DNA of 44,514 bases, taken from IMG/VR virus record IMGVR_UViG_3300032271_000994, positions 1-44,514 of that record; one strand, 5' to 3'. This DNA comes from a virus. Positions 32,608 to 41,186 of the stretch are shown piece after piece (position 1 is the stretch's first letter; every line of letters begins with the position of its first letter). The translations under genes and the position numbers were made by a program. The notes under the pieces are model-generated. The model was not told the origin of the DNA, did no database searches, and saw only the letters and a program-made list of their open reading frames with translations.

Positions 32608-33377
32608 TTTTTTGTATACAAGAATTCAGAGACTTTGATCGGAGAAAAAGGCACTTGGCAATTATGGTATTCACCCAGACCATTGTCAACCAGGTCCGTC
32701 CAGGGTTCAAAATCCAAAATAGGGTTTAAATTTGGATTGAAATCAATTAATTTAAAATCAAAAAACGAAGCTGTTTCTAGGTGGTACCATACGGGATAAC
32801 ACATGTAATGCCAAATGTCTTGAACATATTGGATCCAACGAGTTTGCTGGGGGTCTGGATCTTCTACGGCACACATATCTGAGATCAAAAGTTTCCCACC
32901 AGGCTTTAAAACACGCTTGACTTCTTCTAAGGTGCCAAGGAGAGGACGGTATCCAATACTTTGGTAAAAATAAATAAAATCAAACGACTCATCTTCAAAT
33001 GGCATCTTGTCATAAGAACTTAATACAAAGTCAATATTGTTGGGATTATTTTTTTTAGCTTCTTCAATCTGTTCAGGAGAAATATTTAGACCTGTAAAAG
33101 AAACATCTGGATTTTGCTCTGCAAAATATTTAGAAACTTCCCCAACACCACACCCAGCATCTAACACGTTTTTAGAACCTTCTTGCCAATGTCTTGCATG
33201 CAGTGTTTCCAAGTGTGTTTTAAAATCTGCAGAGTGTAAACCTGCTTGAAAAACACGATAATTATTTTTTAAATACAGCGAAGTACAACCATCCCAATAA
33301 TTTTGCAAAGTTAAATTTTCTTTACACTTGTCTTTGTAAAAACAAGAGTAAGCAAAAAAATCAGAGAAGACTGTCAT
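32604..33377 (-). CDS. Class I SAM-dependent methyltransferase (UbiE/SmtA-like)
   Basis: 257 residues. Motif I VLDAGCGVGEVSKYF (71-85), then FTGLNISPEQIEEAKKN (acidic-loop region), ESFDFIYFYQSIGY (motif IV area) and RVLKPGGKLLISDM (motif VI) are textbook class I methyltransferase features. The remaining C-terminus is Trp/Pro-rich. The substrate is unknown; a small molecule, lipid or glycan is as likely as protein. Together with the GT-MT fusion it suggests surface modification. Confidence 0.85.
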   Translation of the reverse strand: MTVFSDFFAYSCFYKDKCKENLTLQNYWDGCTSLYLKNNYRVFQAGLHSADFKTHLETLHARHWQEGSKNVLDAGCGVGEVSKYFAEQNPDVSFTGLNISPEQIEEAKKNNPNNIDFVLSSYDKMPFEDESFDFIYFYQSIGYRPLLGTLEEVKRVLKPGGKLLISDMCAVEDPDPQQTRWIQYVQDIWHYMCYPVWYHLETASFFDFKLIDFNPNLNPILDFEPWTDLVDNGLGEYHNCQVPFSPIKVSEFLYTKK

Positions 33378-33443
33378 TGGTTAACTCGTTTTTTATCAGT
33401 ATAGCAGCTGTTTTTTGTTTAAGTTTGAATCAATAATCACGGC

Positions 33444-33989
33444 TTAAGCGCCATACGTATAAGAAGGAGCCTGTCCGTAACCAAAGGGATTTTGTGCTAC
33501 TTGCCCAAACATGGCATCGGTCTGTGCCCGACGTTCCGCCAAGGACTGATTGAGTTTATCTTGGTTTTGCATGTGAAGAAATTTTTGTGCGTTAGGAGTC
33601 ATATTATCATTTACTGTACGATTGAATTGCTCAGAGCTTAGGGACATCTTTTTGGGATCAAGAAAAGCTTGCTGGTAATTAGCAGCATTTTCTTGAAGTC
33701 CTTTTTCAAACTGCTTGGCACCTGTTAGGGCATATTGTCCGCCAAGTAGTTGTTGAAAAGCTGCATCACGAGTTGCCTGTGCTTGGATATTAGCAGCTTG
33801 TATTTGCGCTTGGGCCTGGCGATCGGCCTGTTGACCACCAAAAATACCGCTGAGGAGTGAACTCCCAGCCATAATTCCCATTGATAATGGATCAAACATT
33901 CCGCCGCCACCTGGTTTACTTAAGTTTCCCCCAATGGAAGCTCCTGATCCATAAAGGTCAGAAGAAGAAAATCCAAAGGGCATGTCCAT
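33444..33989 (-). CDS. Putative internal virion / ejection protein
   Basis: 181 residues. A Gly/Ser-rich start, then DPLSMGIMAGSSLLSGIFGG (residues ~32-51, hydrophobic and Gly-rich) followed by a long Gln/Ala-rich helix (QADRQAQAQIQAANIQAQAT). This arrangement resembles small ejection proteins such as T7 gp14-type internal proteins, but without clear homology. First of several similar proteins in transcription order after the methyltransferase boundary. Confidence 0.6.
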   Translation of the reverse strand: MDMPFGFSSSDLYGSGASIGGNLSKPGGGGMFDPLSMGIMAGSSLLSGIFGGQQADRQAQAQIQAANIQAQATRDAAFQQLLGGQYALTGAKQFEKGLQENAANYQQAFLDPKKMSLSSEQFNRTVNDNMTPNAQKFLHMQNQDKLNQSLAERRAQTDAMFGQVAQNPFGYGQAPSYTYGA

Positions 33990-34017
33990 GGCTTTATTTT
34001 ACTTTCTTTATACTTAC

Positions 34018-34590
34018 TTACACATTAAAATACTTAACCAATGGTTGTCCTGCTCCAAGTTGAGCAAGATTGGAAGCTCCTCTTGCGCCTTCTGCATAAG
34101 CTGCACCACTATTTGCAATCATGTTTGCAATAGGAGTAGGGTCACTGTAATGACTAAAGGCAGCCTTGGCTGCTTGACCAAGGTTCTGAATTGTCTGGTT
34201 TTGTAGGTTATATCGCATTTGCTGATCACCTTGAGCTTTGTAAAAAGCCAAGGCATTATCCAGTTGTTGCTTCTGCCTACCTTGATCATTCATGTATCCC
34301 AATAGTCCATATAAAGATTTGTCACTTTCTCTTGCTCTTATAAACTCGGCTTCTCCCTGAGGAGATAAACCTTTTGGAATAGTGTATCCAAGGTCTCCTT
34401 GAGGTGTTGCTACTGGCGATGGAACAGCTCCGGCACCGGGAACAGGAAACATGTTTCCAGCATTTCCAAGTTGTTCGGCATACTTACCCGCCAAAGCATT
34501 GGACATATTTGAGCTACCCAAAAGTGGGGGAGTGTTTGGTTGAAATCCCCTAAAGCTAAGAGACGGGTCAAATTGTGGAGCCATAATCAA
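34018..34590 (-). CDS. Putative virion accessory protein
   Basis: 190 residues, with an N-terminal Pro/Gly/Asn-rich part and a C-terminal Gln/Ala helix (QLDNALAFYKAQGDQQMRYN). No hydrophobic span. The start overlaps the upstream gene's stop (4 bases), implying coupling. Not recognised. Confidence 0.6.
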   Translation of the reverse strand: MIMAPQFDPSLSFRGFQPNTPPLLGSSNMSNALAGKYAEQLGNAGNMFPVPGAGAVPSPVATPQGDLGYTIPKGLSPQGEAEFIRARESDKSLYGLLGYMNDQGRQKQQLDNALAFYKAQGDQQMRYNLQNQTIQNLGQAAKAAFSHYSDPTPIANMIANSGAAYAEGARGASNLAQLGAGQPLVKYFNV

Positions 34591-35480
34591 ATGCCTCGCG
34601 TGCTTCCGGTATTAAGCACAGCTTGCTGGTAAGGATTATTGTTTAAGATGTCGCGGGTAGTAGCGCCGGCCTGGGTTTGTGCGCCAGAGGCAAGCTGTCC
34701 TGAAATGATCTGTTGGTTGAGTTGCCCTTGCAGCATGGCAGTTTGCTGCTGAGTTTGCATCAAACGTGACAAATCTGCATCTTTATACTTCTGCAAGATT
34801 TGATAATTTTGCTCCAGGTATTCCCTGGGCAAGTTAACACCCATTTGCCGAGCATAGTTAATAGCTTGTTGTTGAGCCAAGGGGGATGCAACGCCTGCTT
34901 GTGCACCAGTACCGGCAGCTTGTCCGCCTTCCCGTTGCAGATTAGCAGCTCCTTGCACAGCTCCTTGCGCAGCAACTTGAGCGCCACCTAGAAGTTGACT
35001 GGCACCACTGGCTAGTTGACCGCCAATGCTACTAACCGCATGACCGAGACCAGAGCCGACTTGACTAGCTACCAAACTGCTGCCAAGGGCTACAGCTCCT
35101 CCAAGTAATGGGTTTGCTTTTACAAGTCCTTGAGTAAGTTTACCTGCAAGAGCAGTACCAAGACCTGCCCCTACACCTTCCAAAATATTACCTTGGCTTA
35201 GTTGTCCCGCGGCGACGGCTGCACCAGGACCATACCTTGCAGCTCGACCCGCTAAAGTTGCCTGACCTTCGGTCAACTGCGGCATATTAATATTTTGCAA
35301 CATGTTCATTCCACCACCCAAAAGATTTTGAGTGTTTGTCAGTAGCTGTTGAAATACATTGGGATCTGCAGTTGTATTAGTTTTAATGTTATCTGCATAA
35401 GGAACAAGGGCTCCACCGCCACCCAGACGACTCTGCGGTGCGTTGGGAGAACCAGCCGGGTAACCTGTAAGTGGAGCCAT
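34587..35480 (-). CDS. Putative internal virion protein with extended Gly/Ala-rich hydrophobic region
   Basis: 297 residues. Residues ~75-165 are a long Gly/Ala/Leu/Val-rich region (VAAGQLSQGNILEGVGAGLG; ALAGKLTQGL; GGAVALGSSLVASQVGSGLG) that could span membrane several times as glycine-zipper helices. A Gln/Ala helix (ASQLLGGAQVAAQGAVQGA) follows. Such segments occur in phage ejection proteins that form channels across the host envelope; that role is inferred. Confidence 0.6.
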   Translation of the reverse strand: MAPLTGYPAGSPNAPQSRLGGGGALVPYADNIKTNTTADPNVFQQLLTNTQNLLGGGMNMLQNINMPQLTEGQATLAGRAARYGPGAAVAAGQLSQGNILEGVGAGLGTALAGKLTQGLVKANPLLGGAVALGSSLVASQVGSGLGHAVSSIGGQLASGASQLLGGAQVAAQGAVQGAANLQREGGQAAGTGAQAGVASPLAQQQAINYARQMGVNLPREYLEQNYQILQKYKDADLSRLMQTQQQTAMLQGQLNQQIISGQLASGAQTQAGATTRDILNNNPYQQAVLNTGSTRGI

Positions 35481-35512
35481 TTTAAAACTTATCTTTCAAT
35501 ACATTAATTTTA

Positions 35513-36556
35513 TCAGCCTATACCCTGTTGTGCATTATTAATAATATTTGTGCCATATTGTTCTTGATATTCATGTAAGTCTGGAAGCTTAGGTCGGTTA
35601 GCCATGGCAATTACTTCATTCACAAGGTTGCCTGCTGCTGCACCAGCAGTGGAGCCTGCAAGGCCTGCTAATGCCATTATGCCGGGCTTGGCTCCTGCTT
35701 TGCTTGTGTAGTGCAAGGCTGCGGCACCCCCGGCCACTGCAGTCGCTGCGGGAACAGTTACAGGCACACCCAAGAGCCTAGCTTCTGGTACACCTTGCAA
35801 GTTTTCAGTGGTTCCTTTGATAAGGCCAAGATTAAGTAAGCCCTTATCTTGATACCTAAAATTCATGTAATTACCATAACGCTGAGGCGTTAAATCAGGA
35901 ATCTCTGCTTTCGCGGTTGCATACTTTAAGGGATCTCCTTGGCGTTGCAAGAAGAAACGCTCAAATAATTCTTGGCCTGGTTGTATTGATGTTCTGCGAT
36001 CATCCGTACCAAGAGCTGAATATTCTTGAGCATATCCCTTGGGCCTAAATTGCTCACCCGGATTTGTTACATCATATACACCAAGAGAAGCAGCAACTGG
36101 TACGATCGTTCCGAGGTTGACTAATGCTCTTTGAGTTGGTGACATTGCCTGAGCAGCTTTATCCCCAATGGCGTTTTCTAATACTTTATCGGCAATAGCC
36201 ATTGGATGGTTATAACGCCAGTAAAAGCGCCGACTAGCATCTGTTCCTACATCAGTAAGCAAACGTGCTGAGTAGGCACCTAAAAATTTACCTGGAGTTT
36301 CTGTTGCAGATATTGGTTCTCTAGCTGGGACTGTAGTGACGGTTGCAGGACCAGGCTTACCGGTATTGGGATCAGCAACGATCCTTCTTATTGTTTGCTC
36401 TGGGCTGCCTTCTTTTAGTTCACGATAAAATGTAGGATTAAAAATACTGTGCCCCTTATCTCCCGCTTGAGACATCATGTCTACAGCGGTTGTATAACCT
36501 TCTTTTATTCCCTTTCCAAAATTTAAAATTGCAGTTCCTATTCCCATTACGGCCAC
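35513..36556 (-). CDS. Putative internal virion protein, Gly/Ala-rich
   Basis: 347 residues. Mixed N-terminus with charged turns, middle TQRALVNLGTIVPVAASLGVY, and a strongly Gly/Ala-rich hydrophobic segment near residues 275-325 (TVPAATAVAGGAAALHYTSK; LAGLAGSTAGAAAGNLVNEV). The start overlaps the preceding gene by 10 bases. Probably in the same functional group as 34587-35480 and 36547-37200. Confidence 0.6.
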   Translation of the reverse strand: MAVMGIGTAILNFGKGIKEGYTTAVDMMSQAGDKGHSIFNPTFYRELKEGSPEQTIRRIVADPNTGKPGPATVTTVPAREPISATETPGKFLGAYSARLLTDVGTDASRRFYWRYNHPMAIADKVLENAIGDKAAQAMSPTQRALVNLGTIVPVAASLGVYDVTNPGEQFRPKGYAQEYSALGTDDRRTSIQPGQELFERFFLQRQGDPLKYATAKAEIPDLTPQRYGNYMNFRYQDKGLLNLGLIKGTTENLQGVPEARLLGVPVTVPAATAVAGGAAALHYTSKAGAKPGIMALAGLAGSTAGAAAGNLVNEVIAMANRPKLPDLHEYQEQYGTNIINNAQQGIG

Positions 36557-37200
36557 CTGCTAGCTGCCATAAGATCTAATGAATCAATAGTAGGACTCAT
36601 TGTTGACTGAAGCCCTGCCAGCTGGAAGTTAGTACCAGGAGAAACCAGTTGTGGCCCCAAGTTATTGATGTATTGTCGCTGTAAAAGTTGTTGATCTGTA
36701 GACGTAGTTTGGTCCATAGATTCAGGTTGCTGCTGATCTTGTGCCTGAAGCAAAGGCATAATTGCCATGCTAGATGCGATGGGTGCAACCATTTGAACAC
36801 CACGTTGCATGCGAGAAGGAATAAGTTGATTATGTTCTACAACATTACCTGTCTTTGGATCTGTATAAGACAGCTTGCCTAGGTGACCAGGGGAATACTG
36901 ATGTGCTAATTGCATGCCACCATAGTTCATGCCAAGATCAATTGCGCCTGCCGCCAAGGCAGTCAAAGGACTGGCGCCACCAACAAGATTAAAACCTGCA
37001 GTCAATACAGCATTTGGCACTGCTTCTTGAAGCATTGCTTTGCTCATATCTGACAAGCCACGTTTGGCAGCAGTACCAACAGATTTTTCTGCAACACTGG
37101 CTACTGCTTTTTCTACGGCAGGAGCTTCCGCCATACCAACATTAACCAGGCGTCTGCCAAGGTTTCCTATACTGCTTGCCAACCCCTCTCTAAATCCCAT
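36547..37200 (-). CDS. Putative internal virion protein, Gly/Ala-rich
   Basis: 217 residues. VPNAVLTAGFNLVGGASPLT followed by ALAAGAIDLGMNYGG (residues ~58-94) is a hydrophobic Gly/Ala stretch; a second shorter one is VAPIASSMAIMPLL. The remainder is Gln/Ser/Asp-rich. Same architecture as neighbours, so probably virion-internal. Confidence 0.6.
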   Translation of the reverse strand: MGFREGLASSIGNLGRRLVNVGMAEAPAVEKAVASVAEKSVGTAAKRGLSDMSKAMLQEAVPNAVLTAGFNLVGGASPLTALAAGAIDLGMNYGGMQLAHQYSPGHLGKLSYTDPKTGNVVEHNQLIPSRMQRGVQMVAPIASSMAIMPLLQAQDQQQPESMDQTTSTDQQLLQRQYINNLGPQLVSPGTNFQLAGLQSTMSPTIDSLDLMAASRWP

Positions 37201-37226
37201 ATCACTACCTTTTTATTTATTATATT

Positions 37227-37826
37227 TCAAGCAGCCTTTACTTCTTTGGGGGGCTCTTCTGGTACTTCCCCTCCGGCAGAAGGACTAACTTTTGTTAATT
37301 TTTCATTGTTCAATAAAGATGCAACTGAAGGTGAGCCTTCTACATCATTTTTTGCCTGTCCTTGTGCTTGCTGCATAATGTAACCGTTTGGATCTGGATT
37401 TGAAGCAGATGGCATACGATCTTTTGAACGTTTATCTGGGGGAATAGTTGGACTAATTTTGTAGGCCTGTATCCATACCGGATTAAAATCTGGGTTGTTT
37501 TGTGGTTTGTTATCTGTATTGGGACGACCGGCTTGAAAGTCGTAATCTTCATGCCTAGTAAATTTACCAAGGCCCACAAATAGCTGATGCTCTAAAGGTG
37601 CATGCGGATCTACAGAACCCAACTGCGCATTGAGTGTACGTTTACGAGATTGAACATAGTTAAGAATGTCTGCATTATTAAATCTCCCTGGGTCCCAGGG
37701 GTACTGGCCCCCTAATCCCTGGTTAGCATCTACGCGAAAATTATCGCCAAATGTTTTTTTAATTCTGCCGTCATTTGGCGTAGCAATGTATTTGCTAGGA
37801 TCAGGCCTGCTTTCATCCAGGAGCAT
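37227..37826 (-). CDS. Hydrophilic unknown protein
   Basis: 199 residues, Asp/Pro/Asn/Lys-rich, no hydrophobic segment (GQYPWDPGRFNNADILNYVQ; KDRMPSASNPDPNGYIM) with an acidic, Pro-rich end (PSAGGEVPEEPPKEVKA). Not recognised; a virion accessory role is suggested by the surrounding block. Confidence 0.6.
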   Translation of the reverse strand: MLLDESRPDPSKYIATPNDGRIKKTFGDNFRVDANQGLGGQYPWDPGRFNNADILNYVQSRKRTLNAQLGSVDPHAPLEHQLFVGLGKFTRHEDYDFQAGRPNTDNKPQNNPDFNPVWIQAYKISPTIPPDKRSKDRMPSASNPDPNGYIMQQAQGQAKNDVEGSPSVASLLNNEKLTKVSPSAGGEVPEEPPKEVKAA

Positions 37827-37832
37827 GATGAG

Positions 37833-38048
37833 TTATTTTTTTGTTTTCTTCTTATGTAATCCTACTAGAGTCCTGCGAAGGTTGGCTTGTTTTACTGTTT
37901 TGTCATCATATTTTTCTGGAGCAGACAACACGTTTTCCTGAAGCTGTGCGGAGGTAATGCCCTTCTTTTTTGCCTTGGCGGTAAAGGCGCCTTCTTTTAT
38001 GTCAGCGTCTTGAATCCATTTCTTTTCTTTTTTCTTATCGTCAGCCAT
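37833..38048 (-). CDS. Small basic protein
   Basis: 71 residues with more than 20 lysines (DDKKKEKKWIQDADIKEGAF; KQANLRRTLVGLHKKKTKK). The middle has a KKGITSAQLQENVL helix. A DNA- or RNA-binding role is plausible from charge only. Confidence 0.65.
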   Translation of the reverse strand: MADDKKKEKKWIQDADIKEGAFTAKAKKKGITSAQLQENVLSAPEKYDDKTVKQANLRRTLVGLHKKKTKK

Positions 38049-38049
38049 G

Positions 38050-40149
38050 TTACATCAATCCTTGTTTAACAGATTCTAGTAGAGCTTGTGCTTTGGCTTT
38101 TCCGCCTTCCGCATAAGCACGACGAACTTGTTCTGATAACTCAACCGACTGTCTTGCAACATTGGGAGGACTAGCGGGGCGTGTGCTAAAACTTTTACCT
38201 TGTGTTGCTGTTGGTCGCACCATAGATTCTTCGCTATATACCAGGCCTTCTGGTGTGCGCTGTTGAATACTGTGAAGGGAAGGATCCCAGGTTGTTGGAA
38301 TTGCGTTATAAGTTTGACCTTTAAACGTATCAGCTGGCACGTAAGTGCCTCCAACTACATCACGAGAGTAACGCAATGATTCTGGATTTAGTTCACTTTG
38401 GGTTTCTACAGCACCAATGCGACCACGAATAGCTGTTCCGGTTGCGGTTTTTGCAACCGTATTTACAGGTACAGATTGACGGCCTGGCCGCAGCTCCAGG
38501 GTTCCGGGTTTAATTTCACCAGTAGACGGATCTAGTTCCGCAAAAGCACGAGTACCTTCTTGCATTTGTTGAACGGCCATTTTATTTGGAAACCGTTGCA
38601 CATCTAATTCTTTGGCAGCTTGCCTATTGCGAACTTCTTCGCGTGCTTGAGTATGGTACGCAATTTCATTTTGTAAATCAATATGTTCAGGATTGGGAAT
38701 CAAAGCCGGGGGTGCTTGACCATTACGGAAAGCAGCACGGTTGCGATTAAAAATTACAGCAGCCATGCTATCACCTTGTTTCATGGCATGTTGAGCCATA
38801 TTGGTTTGTTCTACTAAAGATGTATAAGCAGGATTGTCAATATGAGTTGGTGTGCTGGCCAACTTATCTGCTGCGTTGGAAATGCCATTTGTGTGATAAA
38901 TATCTGCGTGAATTAAACCACCAATATTTGGATCACGCGGTTCAAAAACTTTGTACAATGCACCAGTCGGTACATCAGTTTCTAAAGATTCAGTGCCCGC
39001 TGCAACCAGGGTTTTTGGTTGTACTGTAAGCGGAAGAGAAGGTGTATTTGATAATAACTCTAAAGTGCTAGGTGTGCCCGTAGCAGCATAAAGTTCTGCT
39101 CCTTGTTTGATGCGTGTACCTTCTGGGCCTTGCATAAGAGCATGCTCAATGCGACCAGGAGTCATGCCTTGGGCTGCAAGCTCTGCACGTTTTTGAGATA
39201 AAAATTGTTGCGCTTTTTCTGTGGCTGATTGATCTTGTGTTTTTGCGGTATGACCCGTAAGTTGTACAGCAACAGTTTCAATAGGAGCCGGTTGCTCCAT
39301 TCCTTGCAAATGACTATATTCCGCCATATTTTCCATAAGCTCTACTTGGCTCATGTCCATATGCGGGTTTTGTTGAAGCAGGTGCTTTACCCTGCCTGTC
39401 ATTTGATCTTCTGATGAATTAATGGCTGAAACAGACTGATAAGAATGTTGAACGGCTTCAGCATTATGCTGGTCAACCATTGTTTCACCAAGGTGTTGCC
39501 CTGTAATGTTTGCCGCCGTTTGATGTTCAGAGTCTGCAACAAGACGATCAAGGATTGCTTCACTTGGTTGAACTGCACTAGTTAAAAACGATTGCGCACT
39601 GGGAACTGTTGCTGCACCATGCCAGGGGTCTTGTACTGGTGCACTAACAATTTTTACAGTAGGAAGTGACTCAGGCGTTGTAACACGTGAAATAGAACCT
39701 AAATCAACTAGTTTGACACCTAGGTTGGGTTTGGCTTCCGTTACTGCTTGTTCAACAATACGTTGAGGGGGTGGGCTAGAGGGTATTGGACGTGAGGTGG
39801 CAGCTTTTTGTACAGTTTCTCGAACCTGGGCAGTATTTTGGGCGGCTTGTGCACTACGAGCGGCAGCTTGGCTTTCTGCAGCGTTTTCTACCGATTTACC
39901 AAATCCTTTGCCACGAAGGCGGCCGTATAGGCCATAGCCACCGGCAAGGGCACCGGCGGCCAGGGCAGTTTTGCCAAGTGCATCCAGGACATTGAAGCCT
40001 CCTTGATCGGATTGTTGTGGAGCTTGGAGCTGTGACTGACGGAATGCGTACACATCAGGCGCTTGCCGTGCACGTTCTTCGGGAGTATCAGCGACAGGGG
40101 CTCCTGTTGCGCGGCTGTAAGCGTAGAAATCAGTCGGTGACAGGGGCAT
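38050..40149 (-). CDS. Large putative internal virion protein (699 aa)
   Basis: The N-terminus contains a single hydrophobic segment (ALGKTALAAGALAGGYGLY, residues ~53-71) with basic flanks (GRLRGKGFGKS), suggesting one membrane span, then a long Gln/Ala/Glu/Thr-rich region with many predicted helices and no known domain. First gene of the leftward virion block, immediately divergent from the plus-strand gene at 40258. Composition and position fit an internal or ejection protein. Confidence 0.6.
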   Translation of the reverse strand: MPLSPTDFYAYSRATGAPVADTPEERARQAPDVYAFRQSQLQAPQQSDQGGFNVLDALGKTALAAGALAGGYGLYGRLRGKGFGKSVENAAESQAAARSAQAAQNTAQVRETVQKAATSRPIPSSPPPQRIVEQAVTEAKPNLGVKLVDLGSISRVTTPESLPTVKIVSAPVQDPWHGAATVPSAQSFLTSAVQPSEAILDRLVADSEHQTAANITGQHLGETMVDQHNAEAVQHSYQSVSAINSSEDQMTGRVKHLLQQNPHMDMSQVELMENMAEYSHLQGMEQPAPIETVAVQLTGHTAKTQDQSATEKAQQFLSQKRAELAAQGMTPGRIEHALMQGPEGTRIKQGAELYAATGTPSTLELLSNTPSLPLTVQPKTLVAAGTESLETDVPTGALYKVFEPRDPNIGGLIHADIYHTNGISNAADKLASTPTHIDNPAYTSLVEQTNMAQHAMKQGDSMAAVIFNRNRAAFRNGQAPPALIPNPEHIDLQNEIAYHTQAREEVRNRQAAKELDVQRFPNKMAVQQMQEGTRAFAELDPSTGEIKPGTLELRPGRQSVPVNTVAKTATGTAIRGRIGAVETQSELNPESLRYSRDVVGGTYVPADTFKGQTYNAIPTTWDPSLHSIQQRTPEGLVYSEESMVRPTATQGKSFSTRPASPPNVARQSVELSEQVRRAYAEGGKAKAQALLESVKQGLM

Positions 40150-40257
40150 TTGAGGTTATTTGTAATTTTTTACTCCTGTAAGTATTTTATATGGTAAAAA
40201 TTCAAAAATATCGGTTGTATAGTAGTTATTATCAAGTGAATTATTAGATCCACACCG

Positions 40258-40476
40258 ATGGATATTCACGATCGCACCAGAAAAGTACAAGCGCTCCAGG
40301 ATATTAAGGACAAAGCGCTTAGTATGGCCGATAAGGGGGCTAGTTCCATGGATGTACGCAATTTTGTAAGTAAAAATTCCAAAAAAGTAGCGTATGAGAT
40401 CCCTGATGAGGATGCATTTCACAAAGCTGCAGCTGCGACCATGGCATATAAACAATCAAAGGGCACTGCATTCTGA
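40258..40476 (+). CDS. Small charged protein opening the right plus-strand block
   Basis: 72 residues, charged and helical (DIHDRTRKVQALQDIKDKAL; KKVAYEIPDEDAFHKAAAA). No Shine-Dalgarno sequence is obvious. It is followed by a strong terminator. The 108-base AT-rich gap to the divergent gene at 40149 probably carries promoters for both strands, but no clear box pair stands out. Not recognised. Confidence 0.65.
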   Translation: MDIHDRTRKVQALQDIKDKALSMADKGASSMDVRNFVSKNSKKVAYEIPDEDAFHKAAAATMAYKQSKGTAF

Positions 40477-40499
40477 AGTTAAGGAAAAATAATTTTATT

Positions 40500-40525
40500 A
40501 CCAGGGTTAACACCCTGGTTTTTTT
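40500..40525 (+). terminator. Rho-independent terminator
   Basis: ACCAGGG pairs with CCCTGGT (7 bp, 6-base loop TTAACA) and is followed by an unbroken T run. It ends the 40258 transcript, so genes beyond 40.7 kb need their own promoter or read-through. Confidence 0.88.
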
Positions 40526-40631
40526 GTGTAAATATTTGGGCTAAGTGGGTAAAACCATTACAAAATTAATGTTTTAGTAAAAAGGGGCCGTATATACCCG
40601 AGGATAGGTATATGATTTTCCTGACGCTTCT

Positions 40632-40706
40632 CCAACCACCCACCAGAAGTAAAAGGTGGGAGGAAAAAAGAAAGGGCGGAGGCCCTTTTGAATTTCCGAT
40701 GGTTGG
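40632..40706 (+). ncRNA. Candidate structured RNA: three-way junction
   Basis: P1 CCAACCA (40632-40638) pairs with TGGTTGG (40700-40706). Directly inside, P2 CCCACC (40639-40644) pairs with GGTGGG (40655-40660) around a 10-base loop, and P3 AAAGGGC (40671-40677) pairs with GCCCTTT (40682-40688) around GGAG. All three stems are perfect, and a further CTAC/GTAG stem lies just beyond. P3 alone could pass for a weak terminator. It lies about 40 bases before a short ORF, like a leader regulatory RNA. It does not match any riboswitch whose consensus I could check by eye. Confidence 0.4.
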
Positions 40707-40744
40707 CTACCAGGTAGATTAACATTCCGCACCAGGATAAACTA

Positions 40745-41021
40745 ATGACTGAAGCAACAGCCCCTGACTACGGCAATAGGAACCTACGCCAGCACCAGTA
40801 TTAGCTGAAGACTAAAGGACTACACAAAGAGCTGGGCTTATAACGAGCGGGTTTACATCCGCTGGTCAGATAAGCTAGGCTTATCAATCAACGGTAAGGA
40901 TCCCGAGCGTGCCAAGCTGCTCGTCCAGCAAGTCCTAGCCAAGGGTACGATCCGCCCTGATCTGTGGCAGAAGCACTTCTACCCGGACTGGCGCTTCGGT
41001 AGCGTTGCCTACATGGATTAA
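40745..41021 (+). pseudogene. Gene interrupted by stops in all three frames (decayed or recoded)
   Basis: ATG 40745, with AGGA 8 bases upstream, encodes MTEATAPDYGNRNLRQHQY and stops at TAG 40802. The +1 frame stops at TGA 40806 and the third frame at TAA 40813. From 40809 the +1 frame is then open for 70 codons (RLKDYTKSWAYNERVYIRWS ... HFYPDWRFGSVAYMD, stop 41021) but has no ATG, GTG or TTG before its last three codons. It therefore looks like a single protein split by a short insertion (10 extra bases at the stops would do), a pseudogene, or a product made by translational bypassing. Protein family not recognised. Confidence 0.55.
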
Positions 41022-41097
41022 GCTGATACGTATTCGTATTGGCGTCCGATTAGGGTGTGCTACACTCCCCCGCTTTCGCGGTACAGAATGGTAGCGC

Positions 41098-41175
41098 TAG
41101 CCAAGAGTAGTCCCTGCAGCAATGCAGGAGGGAGTGCAACTCTCCCTTTGGTTATTGCCACACACTGAGTGTGGC
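41098..41175 (+). ncRNA. Candidate structured RNA: three-way junction with GNRA and T-loop-like hairpins
   Basis: P1 TAGCCAA (41098-41104) pairs with TTGGTTA (41148-41154, one G-U). P2 CCTGCA/TGCAGG (41113-41128) closes a GCAA tetraloop. P3 GGGAG/CTCCC (41130-41146) closes TGCAACT, which differs from a tRNA T-loop consensus only at the second base. Then GCCACAC/GTGTGGC (41157-41175) forms a further hairpin. There is no D-arm or plausible anticodon loop, so it is not an ordinary tRNA. It precedes the gene at 41187 and lies in 165 otherwise non-coding bases. Confidence 0.4.
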
Positions 41176-41186
41176 TTAAGAACATC

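Noticed and set aside
40531-40744. Known glutamine, preQ1 or SAM riboswitch in the leader before the split gene
   Set aside because: The three-way junction lacks the conserved single-stranded bases I recall for these classes; it is listed only as an unassigned structured RNA.
41098-41160. tRNA gene
   Set aside because: A T-arm-like hairpin and a 7-bp closing stem are present, but there is no D-arm and the middle hairpin has a 4-base GCAA loop instead of a 7-base anticodon loop.
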